Assembly (NCBI RefSeq): GCF_002410825.1
Contig: NZ_DHOS01000056.1
Location: 4,673 to 37,775, forward strand
Length of the DNA: 33,103 nucleotides
Direction of reading: 5' to 3'
DNA from: Proteiniphilum sp. UBA5384
GTDB taxonomy: Bacteria > Bacteroidota > Bacteroidia > Bacteroidales > Dysgonomonadaceae
Both the position numbers and the translations under genes were made by a program. Below are positions 1 through 10,400 of this stretch, piece after piece. Below the pieces are notes generated by a model, which saw only the letters and a list, made by a program, of their open reading frames with translations, made no database searches and was not told where the DNA came from. How positions within the stretch are numbered: the first letter of the stretch is position 1; each line of letters opens with the position of its first letter.

Positions 1-1500
1 GTTCATGGTGATGGTCTGTTCCACATTGTGACCGAACTCGTGCACGGCAATATTGTAACCCTTATAATCCAGTCCTTCCGCCCCGATCCGGGTACGTAGC
101 CGAGCGACATCATTCCGCATTTCAGCCCCCCAGGCATGGCCTGCGCCACGTGAAGCATCGACGGTCACAAGGGAAGTGATTTCCTTTGCTTTGGCCGGTT
201 TCCAGCCCAGTTTCACTAAAATATTGGGCAGATCTTCCTCTAATGCTTGTGCATCGGGATACTTCCGTGAAGTGATGGCTGTCAGTTCATCTTCGGGAAT
301 GCCTTCTCCCGATTTGAAACCATTATACCAGATATCGAACGGCTCCAGTTTACGCCCCAACCGTGATTCGATAAAGGATGCCACTTCTTTCACCTGCGGA
401 GAAGAGATTAATCCCCGAAACAATTCTTCCACATCTTTTTGCGGTACTTCCATGGTACCATCGAACGCGCGGACAAGTTGGGTGGGATAATCCGGAGAAT
501 AGGTATCCAACTGGCGCATGGCATGAAAATTTTTCAGAAATACCCCATATCGCCGGGTATCTTCGGGTTTGGAAGCAACAGTTCCTCCATTCTTGTCAAA
601 CAACTCATTCGTTATCGGATTCCATGAATAATTATCGCTGTTGATCACCTGTAGAGGAATAGACTGGTCAATAATACGTTGCATTACCTTGTAAACCATC
701 CGCTGTTTTTCCAGCCCTCTTTCCTTATCAGCATAATTTGATTTCAGTTCGTCGCGTAACCCCCAGTGGGAGATCAGTTTCATAGTAGAAGGAAACAGTT
801 GTTCCCCGGCCTCATTCCGGAGCTCTCCCATATAAATATTGTAATCGGAGATATAAGCATCCGCCTCTGTAATGGTTCTGGAAATATCCTGTAAAATAGC
901 GGCCGGCACACGCGCAGTAAACCGGTCTCCCATCCGCGCATAGGCCCATTCCTTACGGCTCCAGTTTTCACCCAGTCCGGTTTTTTCATCCAGCGTATAA
1001 AAGGGGAAATTCAATGCCGTAATAAAAGCGATTTGATTGGCATACAGGTCATCTGTCAGATGTGCCGAAACATCGTACCCTCCAAACATCATGTCCACCG
1101 GTGTGATCTCAGGCCCTTCCAGTTGCAGGGGAGCTTTGAGCATCACATCTATCTTGTGATAGTAACCGTAAATTATCTCCAAATTACGTTCCAGCGTATT
1201 GAACATCCGGGAAAGTTCCGCCGTATCACTGATAAACGAGTTCTTACAAAAGTCGGAGAAGTCATCCACCGTGCCATCTGTTTCTCTCCAAAGATCAGCC
1301 ACTTGCCATACGCCCCGCTCTATACGGAATGCGTGAGACTCTCCAAGAGAGTCTTTGAGTTGTTTAACTACGGTCTCTACCTTGGCTTCAGAAATAAAAT
1401 CGGTTGTCTGCATTCTATTTTTGTTATTTTGATCGGAACTGTTACACGCCACTAATCCGATAAGAAAAGTAGAAAGAATAAAAGATAAGAATTTTTTCAT
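1..1500 (-). CDS. Lipoprotein zinc metallopeptidase (HEFGH), 3' end cut by window edge
   Basis: The minus-strand frame is open from an ATG at 1500 to the left edge, giving 500 codons without a stop, so the C-terminus is missing. The N-terminus MKKFLSFILSTFLIGLVACN is a lipoprotein signal with lipobox LVAC (Cys19), so the protein should be exported and lipid-anchored. Near the cut end, residues 487-491 read HEFGH within the stretch AVHEFGHNVEQ. This is a classic HExxH zinc site with His487 and His491 as likely ligands and Glu488 as the catalytic base; the third ligand would lie outside the window. The preceding 450 residues are soluble and mostly helical-looking, and I cannot assign them to a named peptidase family. 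The gene is divergent from the SMP-30 gene across about 210 bases. Peptidase activity is inferred from the motif only. Confidence 0.8.
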   Translation of the reverse strand, partial: MKKFLSFILSTFLIGLVACNSSDQNNKNRMQTTDFISEAKVETVVKQLKDSLGESHAFRIERGVWQVADLWRETDGTVDDFSDFCKNSFISDTAELSRMFNTLERNLEIIYGYYHKIDVMLKAPLQLEGPEITPVDMMFGGYDVSAHLTDDLYANQIAFITALNFPFYTLDEKTGLGENWSRKEWAYARMGDRFTARVPAAILQDISRTITEADAYISDYNIYMGELRNEAGEQLFPSTMKLISHWGLRDELKSNYADKERGLEKQRMVYKVMQRIIDQSIPLQVINSDNYSWNPITNELFDKNGGTVASKPEDTRRYGVFLKNFHAMRQLDTYSPDYPTQLVRAFDGTMEVPQKDVEELFRGLISSPQVKEVASFIESRLGRKLEPFDIWYNGFKSGEGIPEDELTAITSRKYPDAQALEEDLPNILVKLGWKPAKAKEITSLVTVDASRGAGHAWGAEMRNDVARLRTRIGAEGLDYKGYNIAVHEFGHNVEQTITMN

Positions 1501-1546
1501 GACTTTATTTTTAGTTGAACTATGCTGAGACGCATCTTATATTATA

Positions 1547-1554
1547 CAAAGATA
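1547..1554 (-). promoter_or_regulatory. Candidate -7 box (TATCTTTG) for the metallopeptidase gene
   Basis: On the minus strand these bases read TATCTTTG, matching the Bacteroides -7 consensus TAnnTTTG. The predicted transcription start would lie about 40 bases before the ATG at 1500. No clear TTTG is found at the -33 position, so support is partial. Confidence 0.35.
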
Positions 1555-1710
1555 TAAAAATCAATTAAAAAACATCTTCAATATACCCGATGTTACAGAA
1601 TTTTTTTATAGTTTTACACCACGACATTTGTTCGGAGAAAATTTGTTTTACGGAAGTAACTGCCGAGTTGCTATGTGGATAAAGCAAATCAATCAAATAG
1701 TTTTAGTCGT

Positions 1711-2592
1711 ATGAAATTAATAAATACCTTGCTTTTATTATTAGTCACTGTCGCCATTGTCGGGCAGGAGTCAAGTATTATTGCAGAAAACGCAAAAGTG
1801 ATACAGGCAGGTACGGGCTATGCATTTACCGAAGGCCCGGCTGTTTCACCTGATGGGAAAGTTTTCTTTACAGACCAACCTAACGATCGCATTTATGCAT
1901 GGGATGAAATCCGGGGAATTGAGTTGTGGTCGGATAGCACCGGAAGATCCAACGGCATGTATTTCAATACTGATAGCCAGCTAGTTGCTTGCGCCGATCT
2001 GTATAATCAACTTGTATATTTCGACCGCGATAAAAAGAAACATCTTCTCTTTGAAAATTATGAAGATAGATATCTGAATGGCCCTAACGACTTATGGATC
2101 GCTCCTAATGGTGATATCTACTTTACTGACCCTTATTATCACCGGGACTACTGGAAAGAGGGACATGCACCAGCACAGGATGTACGGGGTGTCTATCATC
2201 TTTCACACGAAGGTGTGGCATCACGTGTGATAGATGATTATAAACAACCCAACGGAATCATAGGGACACCCGACGGCAAGATATTGTACGTGGCAGATAT
2301 AAACGATCGGAAAATATGGAAGTATGGAATCCAGCCTGACGGAGCCCTCTCCGGTAAGACTTTCTTTGCGCCTGAAGGTTCTGATGGAATGACTATCGAT
2401 GACCGCGGAAACATCTATCTCACCATGGGTAAGGTCTGGGTTTATTCTCCGGATGGGGAAATGATACAAGAGATCGAAATACCCGAAAGTCCGTCCAACG
2501 TTTGTTTCGGCGGAAAAGACCGGGATATTCTGTTCATCACGGCACGCACTTCGGTCTATATCTTAAAAATGAATGTGAAAGGTGTCCAGTAA
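1711..2592 (+). CDS. Secreted SMP-30/gluconolactonase/LRE family protein
   Basis: This 293-residue protein belongs to the six-bladed beta-propeller family of metal-dependent lactonases, which hydrolyse sugar-acid lactones such as gluconolactone. Family landmarks are present: EGPAVSPDG (Glu41), NGPNDLW (Asn126), QPNGI (Asn181) and DGMTIDDRGNIYLT (Asp225). These match the Glu/Asn/Asn/Asp metal and substrate positions of SMP-30 enzymes. Repeated blade motifs such as IYFTDP and ILYVAD are visible. I chose the ATG at 1711 because it places the signal peptide MKLINTLLLLLVTVAIVGQ at the start; an in-frame GTG at 1675 would add twelve polar residues in front of it. The protein should be periplasmic. 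The M20 peptidase gene follows after 131 bases. The substrate is not determined. Confidence 0.85.
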   Translation: MKLINTLLLLLVTVAIVGQESSIIAENAKVIQAGTGYAFTEGPAVSPDGKVFFTDQPNDRIYAWDEIRGIELWSDSTGRSNGMYFNTDSQLVACADLYNQLVYFDRDKKKHLLFENYEDRYLNGPNDLWIAPNGDIYFTDPYYHRDYWKEGHAPAQDVRGVYHLSHEGVASRVIDDYKQPNGIIGTPDGKILYVADINDRKIWKYGIQPDGALSGKTFFAPEGSDGMTIDDRGNIYLTMGKVWVYSPDGEMIQEIEIPESPSNVCFGGKDRDILFITARTSVYILKMNVKGVQ

Positions 2593-2723
2593 ATATCTTC
2601 AGGAAAAATCCGGGAAACGACTATTATTACATTAGACTCTGTATTGATTGAAGACTAAGATAATTGATAGTCAAATACATAAAACACTATTCGATATAAA
2701 TTCTATTATAAAATAAAAACAAT

Positions 2724-4100
2724 ATGAACGAAATCAACAAGTACGTAGAAACACACAAACAGCGGTTTTTAGATGAACTTTTCGAACTGATCCGCATCCC
2801 GTCCATCTCATCCCTTCCTTCACACAAACCCGACATGTATCGTGCCGCCGAAAAGTGGAAAGAAATCCTGTTGGCAGCCGGTGCCGACAGAGCAGAGGTG
2901 ATAGAAACCGATGGGAACCCGGTGACTTATGGGGAAAAAATCATAGACGATAAGGCACCGACCGTGTTGGTGTACGGTCATATGGACGTGATGCCGGTCG
3001 ATCCACTCGACCTCTGGAAAACCGATCCATTTGAACCGGTAATAAAAGACGGGAAAATATGGGCGCGTGGCGCAGATGACGACAAAGGCCAGTCGTTCAT
3101 GCATGCCAAAGCGTTCGAGTATATGGTACAATCCGGAGAACTGGGATGCAACGTAAAATTCCTTATCGAAGGCGAAGAAGAGGTGGGATCCCCCAATCTT
3201 CCCAAATTCTGTAAAGAACACAAAAAAATGTTGCAGGCCGATGTAATCCTCGTATCTGACACCTCAATGATTGCCCCTGACGTGCCCTCCATCACTACAG
3301 GCTTGCGCGGTTTGGCCTACTGGCAAGTGGAAGTGACGGGACCTTCTGCCGATCTCCACTCAGGGATATTCGGCGGAGCGGTAGCCAATCCTATCAACAT
3401 TCTCTCAAAGATGATCGCCCGGACTATGGATGATGAGGGACATATTCTCATTCCCGGTTTCTATGACGACGTGTTAGAGGTCTCAAAAAAAGAACGGGCT
3501 ATGATGGCCAAAGCGCCTTTCTCCCTACAGGAATACAAGAAGTCGGTCGGCGTGAAAGAACTCTCCGGGGAAAAGGGATACACCACCAATGAACGCACCG
3601 GCATACGACCTACTTTCGACGTATGCGGTATCTGGGGCGGCTACACCGGTGAGGGAGCCAAGACAGTTTTACCTTCCAAAGCTTATGCCAAGATCAGCAC
3701 CCGGCTGGTTCCAAATCAGGATTATAAGAAAATAGAGAAACTATTTGTGAAATATTTTGAATCCATCGCCCCGAAATCGGTAAAAGTGAAGGTAGAATAC
3801 CTCCATGGAGGGCCCTCCTACGTTTGCCCTATTGATCTCCCTGCCTACAAAGCGGCAGAAAAAGCATTGAAGGATGTGTACGGAAAAGATCCCGTACCGG
3901 TTCGCTCCGGTGGCAGTATTCCCATCATCGCCACTTTCGAGGAGATATTGGGAATTAAGTCAGTATTGATGGGCTTTGGACTGGGATCGGATGCCATTCA
4001 TTCTCCCAATGAGAACTTCCCGCTAGAACAGTTCTATAACGGTATCAGAACACTTCCTCTCTTTTATCAGTATTTTAGTAAAATGAGTGTGAAGAGCTAA
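2724..4100 (+). CDS. M20 family metallodipeptidase
   Basis: This is a 458-residue cytosolic-type M20 peptidase (no signal peptide), of the usual length for the PepV/carnosinase-like branch that cleaves dipeptides with a di-zinc centre. The catalytic landmarks are complete: YGHMDVMP (zinc His86, catalytic Asp88), RGADDDKGQ (bridging Asp119), EGEEEVGSP (catalytic Glu/zinc Glu at about 152-153), VSDTSM (zinc Asp179), and a C-terminal DAIHSPNENF supplying the last zinc His. The central GPSADLHSGIFGG segment is typical of the lid/dimerisation domain. The ATG at 2724 follows an A-rich leader. Its TAA stop overlaps the TAG stop of the convergent ATP-grasp-like gene inside the four bases 4097-4100. 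Family assignment is firm; exact peptide preference is unknown. Confidence 0.95.
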   Translation: MNEINKYVETHKQRFLDELFELIRIPSISSLPSHKPDMYRAAEKWKEILLAAGADRAEVIETDGNPVTYGEKIIDDKAPTVLVYGHMDVMPVDPLDLWKTDPFEPVIKDGKIWARGADDDKGQSFMHAKAFEYMVQSGELGCNVKFLIEGEEEVGSPNLPKFCKEHKKMLQADVILVSDTSMIAPDVPSITTGLRGLAYWQVEVTGPSADLHSGIFGGAVANPINILSKMIARTMDDEGHILIPGFYDDVLEVSKKERAMMAKAPFSLQEYKKSVGVKELSGEKGYTTNERTGIRPTFDVCGIWGGYTGEGAKTVLPSKAYAKISTRLVPNQDYKKIEKLFVKYFESIAPKSVKVKVEYLHGGPSYVCPIDLPAYKAAEKALKDVYGKDPVPVRSGGSIPIIATFEEILGIKSVLMGFGLGSDAIHSPNENFPLEQFYNGIRTLPLFYQYFSKMSVKS

Positions 4101-5290
4101 AAAACGTTTACATAGGCAACATAACTCGTGGTTTTGGTAACGGGAGTCAACGACAGGTAGCCGGAAAGTATCTTTCCGTTCTCTACTTTGAGAGGGGATT
4201 CCCGTTGCATTTTCTCATTGAACGACAAAGCGCTTTCCGGTTTCTTAAAATAATCCACTACGAACTTCCCTTCTCCACCGGGATGCATGTACCGTTCATG
4301 GAAGAAACGCGCAACCAACCCCATATTCATTCGCATATTGATCTCCACACAGGGTTGGATACGATATCCGCAGGAGGTCTCACATACCATCATGTCGACT
4401 CCCGCGTAACCTGTATAAAGCGGGAAACGGTGGGATAATTTTTCTTCTATGGAGTATCTAAGCCGGTGTAATAATTCAATTGAAGCAAATTTACCAAGCT
4501 TTTCCTCAATCCTCGCATCGCTAAGCAACTCATTTCCGGTATATGCGCCAGAAGCAGCTGTCCTAAACAAGGAATAACCGGCAAAATCGGCCTTGCCTTC
4601 ATGCAAGTAAAATTCCATCGCGAAATCCTGTACTTTGGATAGCACAGGCTCCGCTACTACCCCACCTTGCTCCCGGACAACTCTCCGACACCAGTCACAT
4701 TGTTTATCCGTAATTCCGCCCAATATCCATATCAACCCTTTTCCGCTACCGGAGAGAGGCATCTTCAGCACCTTATTCCCGGGTGAAGACTCCAACCAAT
4801 TATACAATTCCTCCGTATCCGTGAAGAAATGCGATTCTCCGCAAACACCTGCTTCTTCGGTTTTCAATTCACTCAATATCTCTACGGCATGTTTCCTGCT
4901 CGAATAATGCCTCAGACATATTAATTCTTCCGGTGAAGGCAATACTTCCTCATTTGCGCCGTACGATACAAGTTTTTTCCTTAACGTAGGATTCCATCCC
5001 CAGGGAACAATTTTGAGATGAGGGTATAACGCTATATCAGAAAAAGGGATCAGTGATGCATGGAGCGGTAAAATTTTCTTGATTGACGCCAGAAATGAAT
5101 GGTTCAACTCTCCTTCGGCAATTACTACCGCTTCCTTATTATTCCTTCCGAAGGTCCTTCGATCCATTCCGGCATACCAAATGGGCAGGATAGCCAACTC
5201 TTCCGTCATCCGGTTCGCAGACGCGGGCGGGGTATAGTTCGCAGTGAAATGAGCCAGTGCGAGATCGTTCTCGGGATTAAAAAGATACAT
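4097..5290 (-). CDS. ATP-grasp-like protein of unknown function
   Basis: This is a 397-residue cytosolic protein that I cannot name. Two regions look like an ATP-grasp fold: a glycine-rich nucleotide loop KMPLSGSGKG at residues 176-185, and a C-terminal part with GYAGVDMMV (Asp299) and CVEINMRMNMG (Glu316, Asn318, Arg320), resembling the D...E-x-N metal/ATP-binding pattern. The N-terminal MYLFNPENDLALA is a distinctive opening I associate with hypothetical proteins of Bacteroidales. ATP-grasp enzymes usually ligate a carboxylate to an amine or thiol, so an ATP-dependent ligase role is possible but inferred. The gene starts 49 bases after the buk stop on the same strand and may be the third gene of the ptb-buk operon. 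It ends in a four-base convergent overlap with the M20 gene. Confidence 0.75.
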   Translation of the reverse strand: MYLFNPENDLALAHFTANYTPPASANRMTEELAILPIWYAGMDRRTFGRNNKEAVVIAEGELNHSFLASIKKILPLHASLIPFSDIALYPHLKIVPWGWNPTLRKKLVSYGANEEVLPSPEELICLRHYSSRKHAVEILSELKTEEAGVCGESHFFTDTEELYNWLESSPGNKVLKMPLSGSGKGLIWILGGITDKQCDWCRRVVREQGGVVAEPVLSKVQDFAMEFYLHEGKADFAGYSLFRTAASGAYTGNELLSDARIEEKLGKFASIELLHRLRYSIEEKLSHRFPLYTGYAGVDMMVCETSCGYRIQPCVEINMRMNMGLVARFFHERYMHPGGEGKFVVDYFKKPESALSFNEKMQRESPLKVENGKILSGYLSLTPVTKTTSYVAYVNVF

Positions 5291-5339
5291 CTACTATAAG
5301 AGTTCGGTTCCGGCTGAAAGTTCGGTATATCACGTAAAT

Positions 5340-6419
5340 CTATTGATATTCTTTTATCTCGATATCACCGTTAATCGCAAGAAGGGCGTTCTCTGCCAGA
5401 GCACCCATCTCATCCTGTCCCGGATAGACATGGACAGGAGCAATACGATATACCCGCTCTATGACAAGGTTACAGAACCATTTGCTATTGGCAATCCCCC
5501 CGGTGATCAGGATCGAATCCACTTCACCCTTCAGCACGGTAGACATAGCTCCTACCTCTTTTGCCACCTGGTAGGCCATGGCTTCCAGCACCTCCTTGCA
5601 TTTTTCATCTCCATCTTTCGCTTCCCGTTCGGCCAGATAGGCATCATTTGTTCCCAGATAGGCCATCATTCCGCCTTTCCCCATAATCATGGCATACATC
5701 TCTTCATAAGTATACCGGCCGCTGAAAGCCGCTTTCAAGAGCGCTCCCGCGGGGAGTGTCCCCGATCGTTCCGGGGAGAAAGGGCCATCGCCATCCAACC
5801 CCTGGTTCACATCAATGACTCGTCCCTTGCTGTGTGCCCCAACCGTAATGCCTCCTCCCAAATGAACCACGATAAGGTTCAGATCCTCATATTTCTTCAT
5901 GATAGAGTTGGCGTGTGTGCGGGCAATTGCTTTTTGGTTGAGCGCATGGAAGATGGAACTCCTCTCGAAGTCGGGGTGTCCCGAATATCTGGCCAACGGA
6001 TTGAGCTCATCCACCACCACCGGATCGGCAATAAAAGCTTCGGCCGACGGGAGTAGCTTTGCAATATCGGCGGCTATCAATCCGCCAAGGTTACTGGCAT
6101 GTTCCCCGCGTTTGCATTCCAGCAGGTCTTTCCTCATCGCCTCATTCACCCGATAAATTCCGGAGCCGATCGGTTTGACCAGTCCACCGCGACCAATCAC
6201 CGCATCAATCGTCTCTACCGGCACATCCGCATTCTTCAATTCTTCATAAACAACCTCCTTGCGGTATTCATATTGGTCTGTGATCCTTTTGAATTTGCTC
6301 AGTTCTTCCAGTGAATGTTTAATCGTTTTCAGGAAAATCACTTTTTCCTGTTGAAAGATAGCGATTTTTGTGGAAGTGGAGCCGGGGTTAATCACTAAAA
6401 TACGTGTATTTATTGCCAT
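5340..6419 (-). CDS. buk: Butyrate kinase
   Basis: This 359-residue member of the acetate/butyrate kinase (ASKHA) family converts butyryl phosphate and ADP to butyrate and ATP in the cytosol. The N-terminal ILVINPGSTSTKIAIF matches the phosphate-binding signature of the family (butyrate-kinase type). The second signature VVHLGGGITVGAHSKGR and the following DVNQGLDGDGPFSPERSGTLP are also typical of butyrate kinases. The nucleotide-binding segment SILITGGIA lies near the C-terminus. Length is normal (about 355 residues). The gene lies 51 bases downstream of ptb on the same strand, the standard ptb-buk arrangement. Branched-chain acyl phosphates could also be substrates; the sequence does not decide this. 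Confidence 0.95.
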   Translation of the reverse strand: MAINTRILVINPGSTSTKIAIFQQEKVIFLKTIKHSLEELSKFKRITDQYEYRKEVVYEELKNADVPVETIDAVIGRGGLVKPIGSGIYRVNEAMRKDLLECKRGEHASNLGGLIAADIAKLLPSAEAFIADPVVVDELNPLARYSGHPDFERSSIFHALNQKAIARTHANSIMKKYEDLNLIVVHLGGGITVGAHSKGRVIDVNQGLDGDGPFSPERSGTLPAGALLKAAFSGRYTYEEMYAMIMGKGGMMAYLGTNDAYLAEREAKDGDEKCKEVLEAMAYQVAKEVGAMSTVLKGEVDSILITGGIANSKWFCNLVIERVYRIAPVHVYPGQDEMGALAENALLAINGDIEIKEYQ

Positions 6420-6470
6420 ATCTATATTTTATTTTATTGGTTTAGAATCATTTTTCGAAGCTGCCCTCCA

Positions 6471-7370
6471 TTAATCTATCAGCGTGGACAGAGCGATAGA
6501 GAGCAATTTACTCCGTTCATCATCTGACCGCGAAGTCAGTACGACCGGCACAGCGGCGCCCATTATCACCGCAGCCGAGGAAGCCCCTCCCAAGAAATTG
6601 AGCGCCTTGTAAAACATGTTTCCCGCTTCGATATCGGGTGCAAGGATTACATCGCAGTCGCCCGCCACCTCCCCGCCGATGCCTTTATGTCGTGCTGCCG
6701 CCGTACTCACCGCGATATCGATGGCGAATGGGCCATCAACCACACACCCTTTCACCTCACCTCTTGCATTCATCTCTTTCAATAGAGCAGCATGTACCGT
6801 TGCCTCCATCTTTGGATTCACGGTTTCTACTGCGGCAGCCACTGCCACCTTAGGATTCCCGATCCCGATTCCCTGACATGCTTTCACCGCATTGTGAATG
6901 ATCTGGACCTTTGCTTCCAGATCGGGAGCAATATTCATTGCGACATCCGTTACACAAAATATTTTATGGTAATAAGGAGATTCAAAGAAAGCCACATGGC
7001 TCAGCAACTGGTCCGTACGTAATCCTATATCTTTATCCAGTACCGCTTTCAGGAGATCACCGGTACCCACGAAACCTTTCATGATAATATCTGCCTCCCC
7101 GTTTTTTACTTTCGATACGGCTATCCGGGCAGAAACAGCCGCACCCTCCCTATTATCAATTAATTCGATGCCATCCAGGGAAAAACCGATCAGTTGTGCT
7201 ATTCGTTGAATTTTCTCTTTATCACCCACCAGCAAGGGGATGATAATTCCCTCTTTCATAGCATTCTGCAAGGCTTTTAAAACATGTTCGTCTTCGGCAG
7301 CGGCGACAGCCATCTTTCGGATGGGTCGGTTTTTCGCTTTCCGGAGTAATTCGGTCAAATCGCGGATCAT
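6471..7370 (-). CDS. ptb: Phosphate butyryltransferase
   Basis: This 299-residue protein belongs to the phosphate acetyl/butyryl transferase family and exchanges CoA for phosphate on butyryl-CoA, giving the butyryl phosphate used by Buk. Supporting stretches are ADIIMKGFVGTGDLLKAVL, FCVTDVAMNIAPD, and the C-terminal DVILAPDIEAGNMFYKAL followed by VPVVLTSRSD, all characteristic of the family. I chose the ATG at 7370 (MIRDLTELLRKAK) because family members start here. An upstream in-frame start at 7403 would add eleven basic residues (MQVKRRKIIVA) without homology. The gene is first in ptb-buk and starts 130 bases after the HTCS stop on the same strand. No clear terminator or consensus promoter is seen in that gap. 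Confidence 0.93.
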   Translation of the reverse strand: MIRDLTELLRKAKNRPIRKMAVAAAEDEHVLKALQNAMKEGIIIPLLVGDKEKIQRIAQLIGFSLDGIELIDNREGAAVSARIAVSKVKNGEADIIMKGFVGTGDLLKAVLDKDIGLRTDQLLSHVAFFESPYYHKIFCVTDVAMNIAPDLEAKVQIIHNAVKACQGIGIGNPKVAVAAAVETVNPKMEATVHAALLKEMNARGEVKGCVVDGPFAIDIAVSTAAARHKGIGGEVAGDCDVILAPDIEAGNMFYKALNFLGGASSAAVIMGAAVPVVLTSRSDDERSKLLSIALSTLID

Positions 7371-7499
7371 AGCAACTATTATTTTGCGTCGTTTTACTTG
7401 CAAATAAACAAAAAATATAGCAATCCGCAGCTATAAATCAAGCGTTTTTTTGACAAAAAGTAAATAAAGGAAGAGATAAATATAGATTTGGGGCATTCT

Positions 7500-10400
7500 T
7501 TATGAAAACTCGCTGGGAGAGACGCCAAATTTCTTTTTAAAACTTGAAGAAAAATGAGAAGCGGTACTAAACCCGGTCAAGTCGGCGATCTCCGACATCG
7601 TATATTTGCGTTCACGGATGAGTTCGGCAGCCCGGTTCAATTTATAGGTCTTAAAGAATACATTCGGATTCTCACCCGTGAGTCCTTTCACCTTATAATA
7701 GAATTTGGTACGGCTGATATGAAGTATTTCCGTCATACGAGAGATATTCAGTTCAGGATTGGACAGTTCTGTCTCCATCAGGTTATACAAGCTATCCATA
7801 AATGCCATGTCCTGCGAATTAAGCATCTCTTCCGAGAGAGTATTCGATTTTGTGGATCCGGAGAGTATCTCTCTGGAGTAATCCCTGTTTTTCAGTTGAG
7901 ACTTCACCAAAGCGAGTAGATAAGAGGGGTCGAACGGTTTGGTGACATAGGCATTGGCGCCAACATTCAAACCCTCTATCTGGTCATTGATGGTGACTTT
8001 GGCAGTGAGCAGGATAACCGGAATATGGCTGGTGGAGATATTCTCCTTGAGCCTGAGACAGAACGACAGTCCATCAGTCTCAGGCATCATCACGTCGCTG
8101 ATAATCAGGTCGGGTTCCACATCTACAATCAATTTCCACGCCTTCTCTGCATCAAAAGCGGTGACAACATTATAGGCCGGCGAAAGCAGTGCTTTGAGGT
8201 AATAGGTGATTTCGGTATCGTCGTCCACCACCAAGAGTGTATTCTTGGGCTTTTCGTTCGGTTTCTCCTGTTCTGTTTGGTAGAAAGAGGTGTCAAGAGG
8301 CGGTGTGGGTTGTCTGGATTCTGACTCCGTCCCGGTTTCATAATTCAGCTCCGAATTCGCATAAGACTCCATATTCACGGGTAGGATAAATGAAAAGAGG
8401 GAGCCTCCCTCGAGTTTATTGGCAGCTTTGATATAACCATGGTGCAATTCCACCAGTTTACGCGAGAAATACAGCCCGATTCCGGTTCCCCAGTTCACAT
8501 GTCCCGAATCCCCGTTTGATACCTGATAATATTTTTTGAAAACATCTTCCAGTTGGCTCTCCGAAATACCGATACCCGTATCTCCCACTGATATTTGAAC
8601 ATACTCCTTATCCCTGTCTTCTTCGGTCAAAGGATAACTATCGGCTGCATCCTCCCGGGATACGACATCGAAACGGACATCGATCACACCTCCCGGTTTT
8701 GAGAATTTCAATGCGTTCGACAGAAGATTGCTCAGTACCTTTTGCAGCACGTCTGTGTCTGCCCACATCCGGAAAGGATTTTGCAGACCGGAAGTGATCA
8801 TCGAGATCTGCTTTTCTTCCGCGTTGATACGGAATATTTCAAGTTGTTCCTTCACGACGGCAGTGACCTCCACAAAATCGATCTTGAGACTCAGCACATC
8901 ACTTTCCAACTTGTTAAAGTCCATCAGCTGATTGATCAGTCTCAACATACGATCCACGCTCCGCTGCACGATCATTAGCAGGTTCCGGTTTTCATCGTTG
9001 ATGTCCGGATCATTACCCAGTTGGTTGATGGGGCCGGCAATCATGGTTAATGGCGTCCGGAACTCGTGGGAAATATTCGCGAAGTAACTCATGTTCACCT
9101 GGTTTATTTTTTTCTCCTGTTCCTTTTCATAGACCGCCTGACTAATTTTTCTGCGGTTTGTCCTCAAACGGATCACCAGGTTGAATATGAAGAAGACCGT
9201 AGTTAATATTACCAGCAGATAGAAAACAAGCATGGGAATTGTTAGCCAGGGGGCACGTTTGACTTGGAGGGAGATCGATGTGGTGACCTCCTCCACCGAA
9301 TTGTCGGTGCTCATGCTTTTTACCTTGAATGTATATTTTCCCGCCGGCAGGTTGGAGTAAAATGCCTGCCGGAGTGTATTTGCTTCAATCCAATACGGGT
9401 CAAATCCTTCCAGCTTATAGGCATACTTCACACGATGGAACTCACTGTAATCAAGTGCCGCATAGGATATCTGAAAACTGTTCTGATTATATGCCAGCGT
9501 AACCGGGGGATTCATGATCATTTCAGTTTCAATGATACCCCCTTCCTCGGGCACCACCTTTCGGTTGTGAATCTTCATTTCTTCAATAAAAAGAGGGATC
9601 CTGCTACGGTTGGTCACATCAATGGGGTCGAATATGGTGAGACCATGGGTGCCGCCCAATACCACCGAACCATTATTCAGTCTGCACGAACTGCGTTCAT
9701 TGAACTGGTTCCCCCCTATCCCGTCGTTTTTGTAATAGGAGGTGATCTGGCCTGTCGTGGAATCATACTTGCTCAACCCATATAATGTGCCGATCCACAA
9801 ATTACTTTGTGCATCTTCGATGATACTGCTCACGTCGTTGCAGGTCAGCCCTTTGACAGGCTCAATCGTTTTGTCCCGCAGGGAGAATCTAAACAATCCG
9901 TTGCCATAGGTGCCAATCCACACATCTCCCCTCGAGTCCTCGTATGCTGCTATGGGGAAAAAGACACCCGAATGAATATGGGACAGGATGTCAACCTCTT
10001 CCATCTCTTTGGTTCGTGGATCAATGATACGCAAGGTCCTTCCGAAAGAGGCGATCAGTAATTTCCCGTTCGAAAGAGAGATCAGTCCGTTGGTGAAATT
10101 GAAACTTTTGGGGTAAAGTTGGATCGACTCAAATTCATCGGTTTCATTCAGGAAATAGAGGTATTCACCACTTCCCGCGGCCCAGATGGTGCCAAAATAA
10201 TCCTCAGTCATACTGTTTATATTCAATCCCAGATTGAAAGTCTTATCCCGCACCAATTGGTTATTACTGTACCTGCAACGTATAATCTTGCCGTTTGTCT
10301 GTAACCAGACAGTATTTTTCGAATCTATAAAAATGGCATTTACACGATCCTGAAAAAATTTGTCTTCAATGAATAAGCTACTCATGTCAATATCCCTCAA

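Noticed and set aside
5343..6056. Plus-strand open frame of 237 codons
   Set aside because: It is antisense to butyrate kinase, its translation is low-complexity in His/Ile and Arg without any domain, and buk is beyond doubt.
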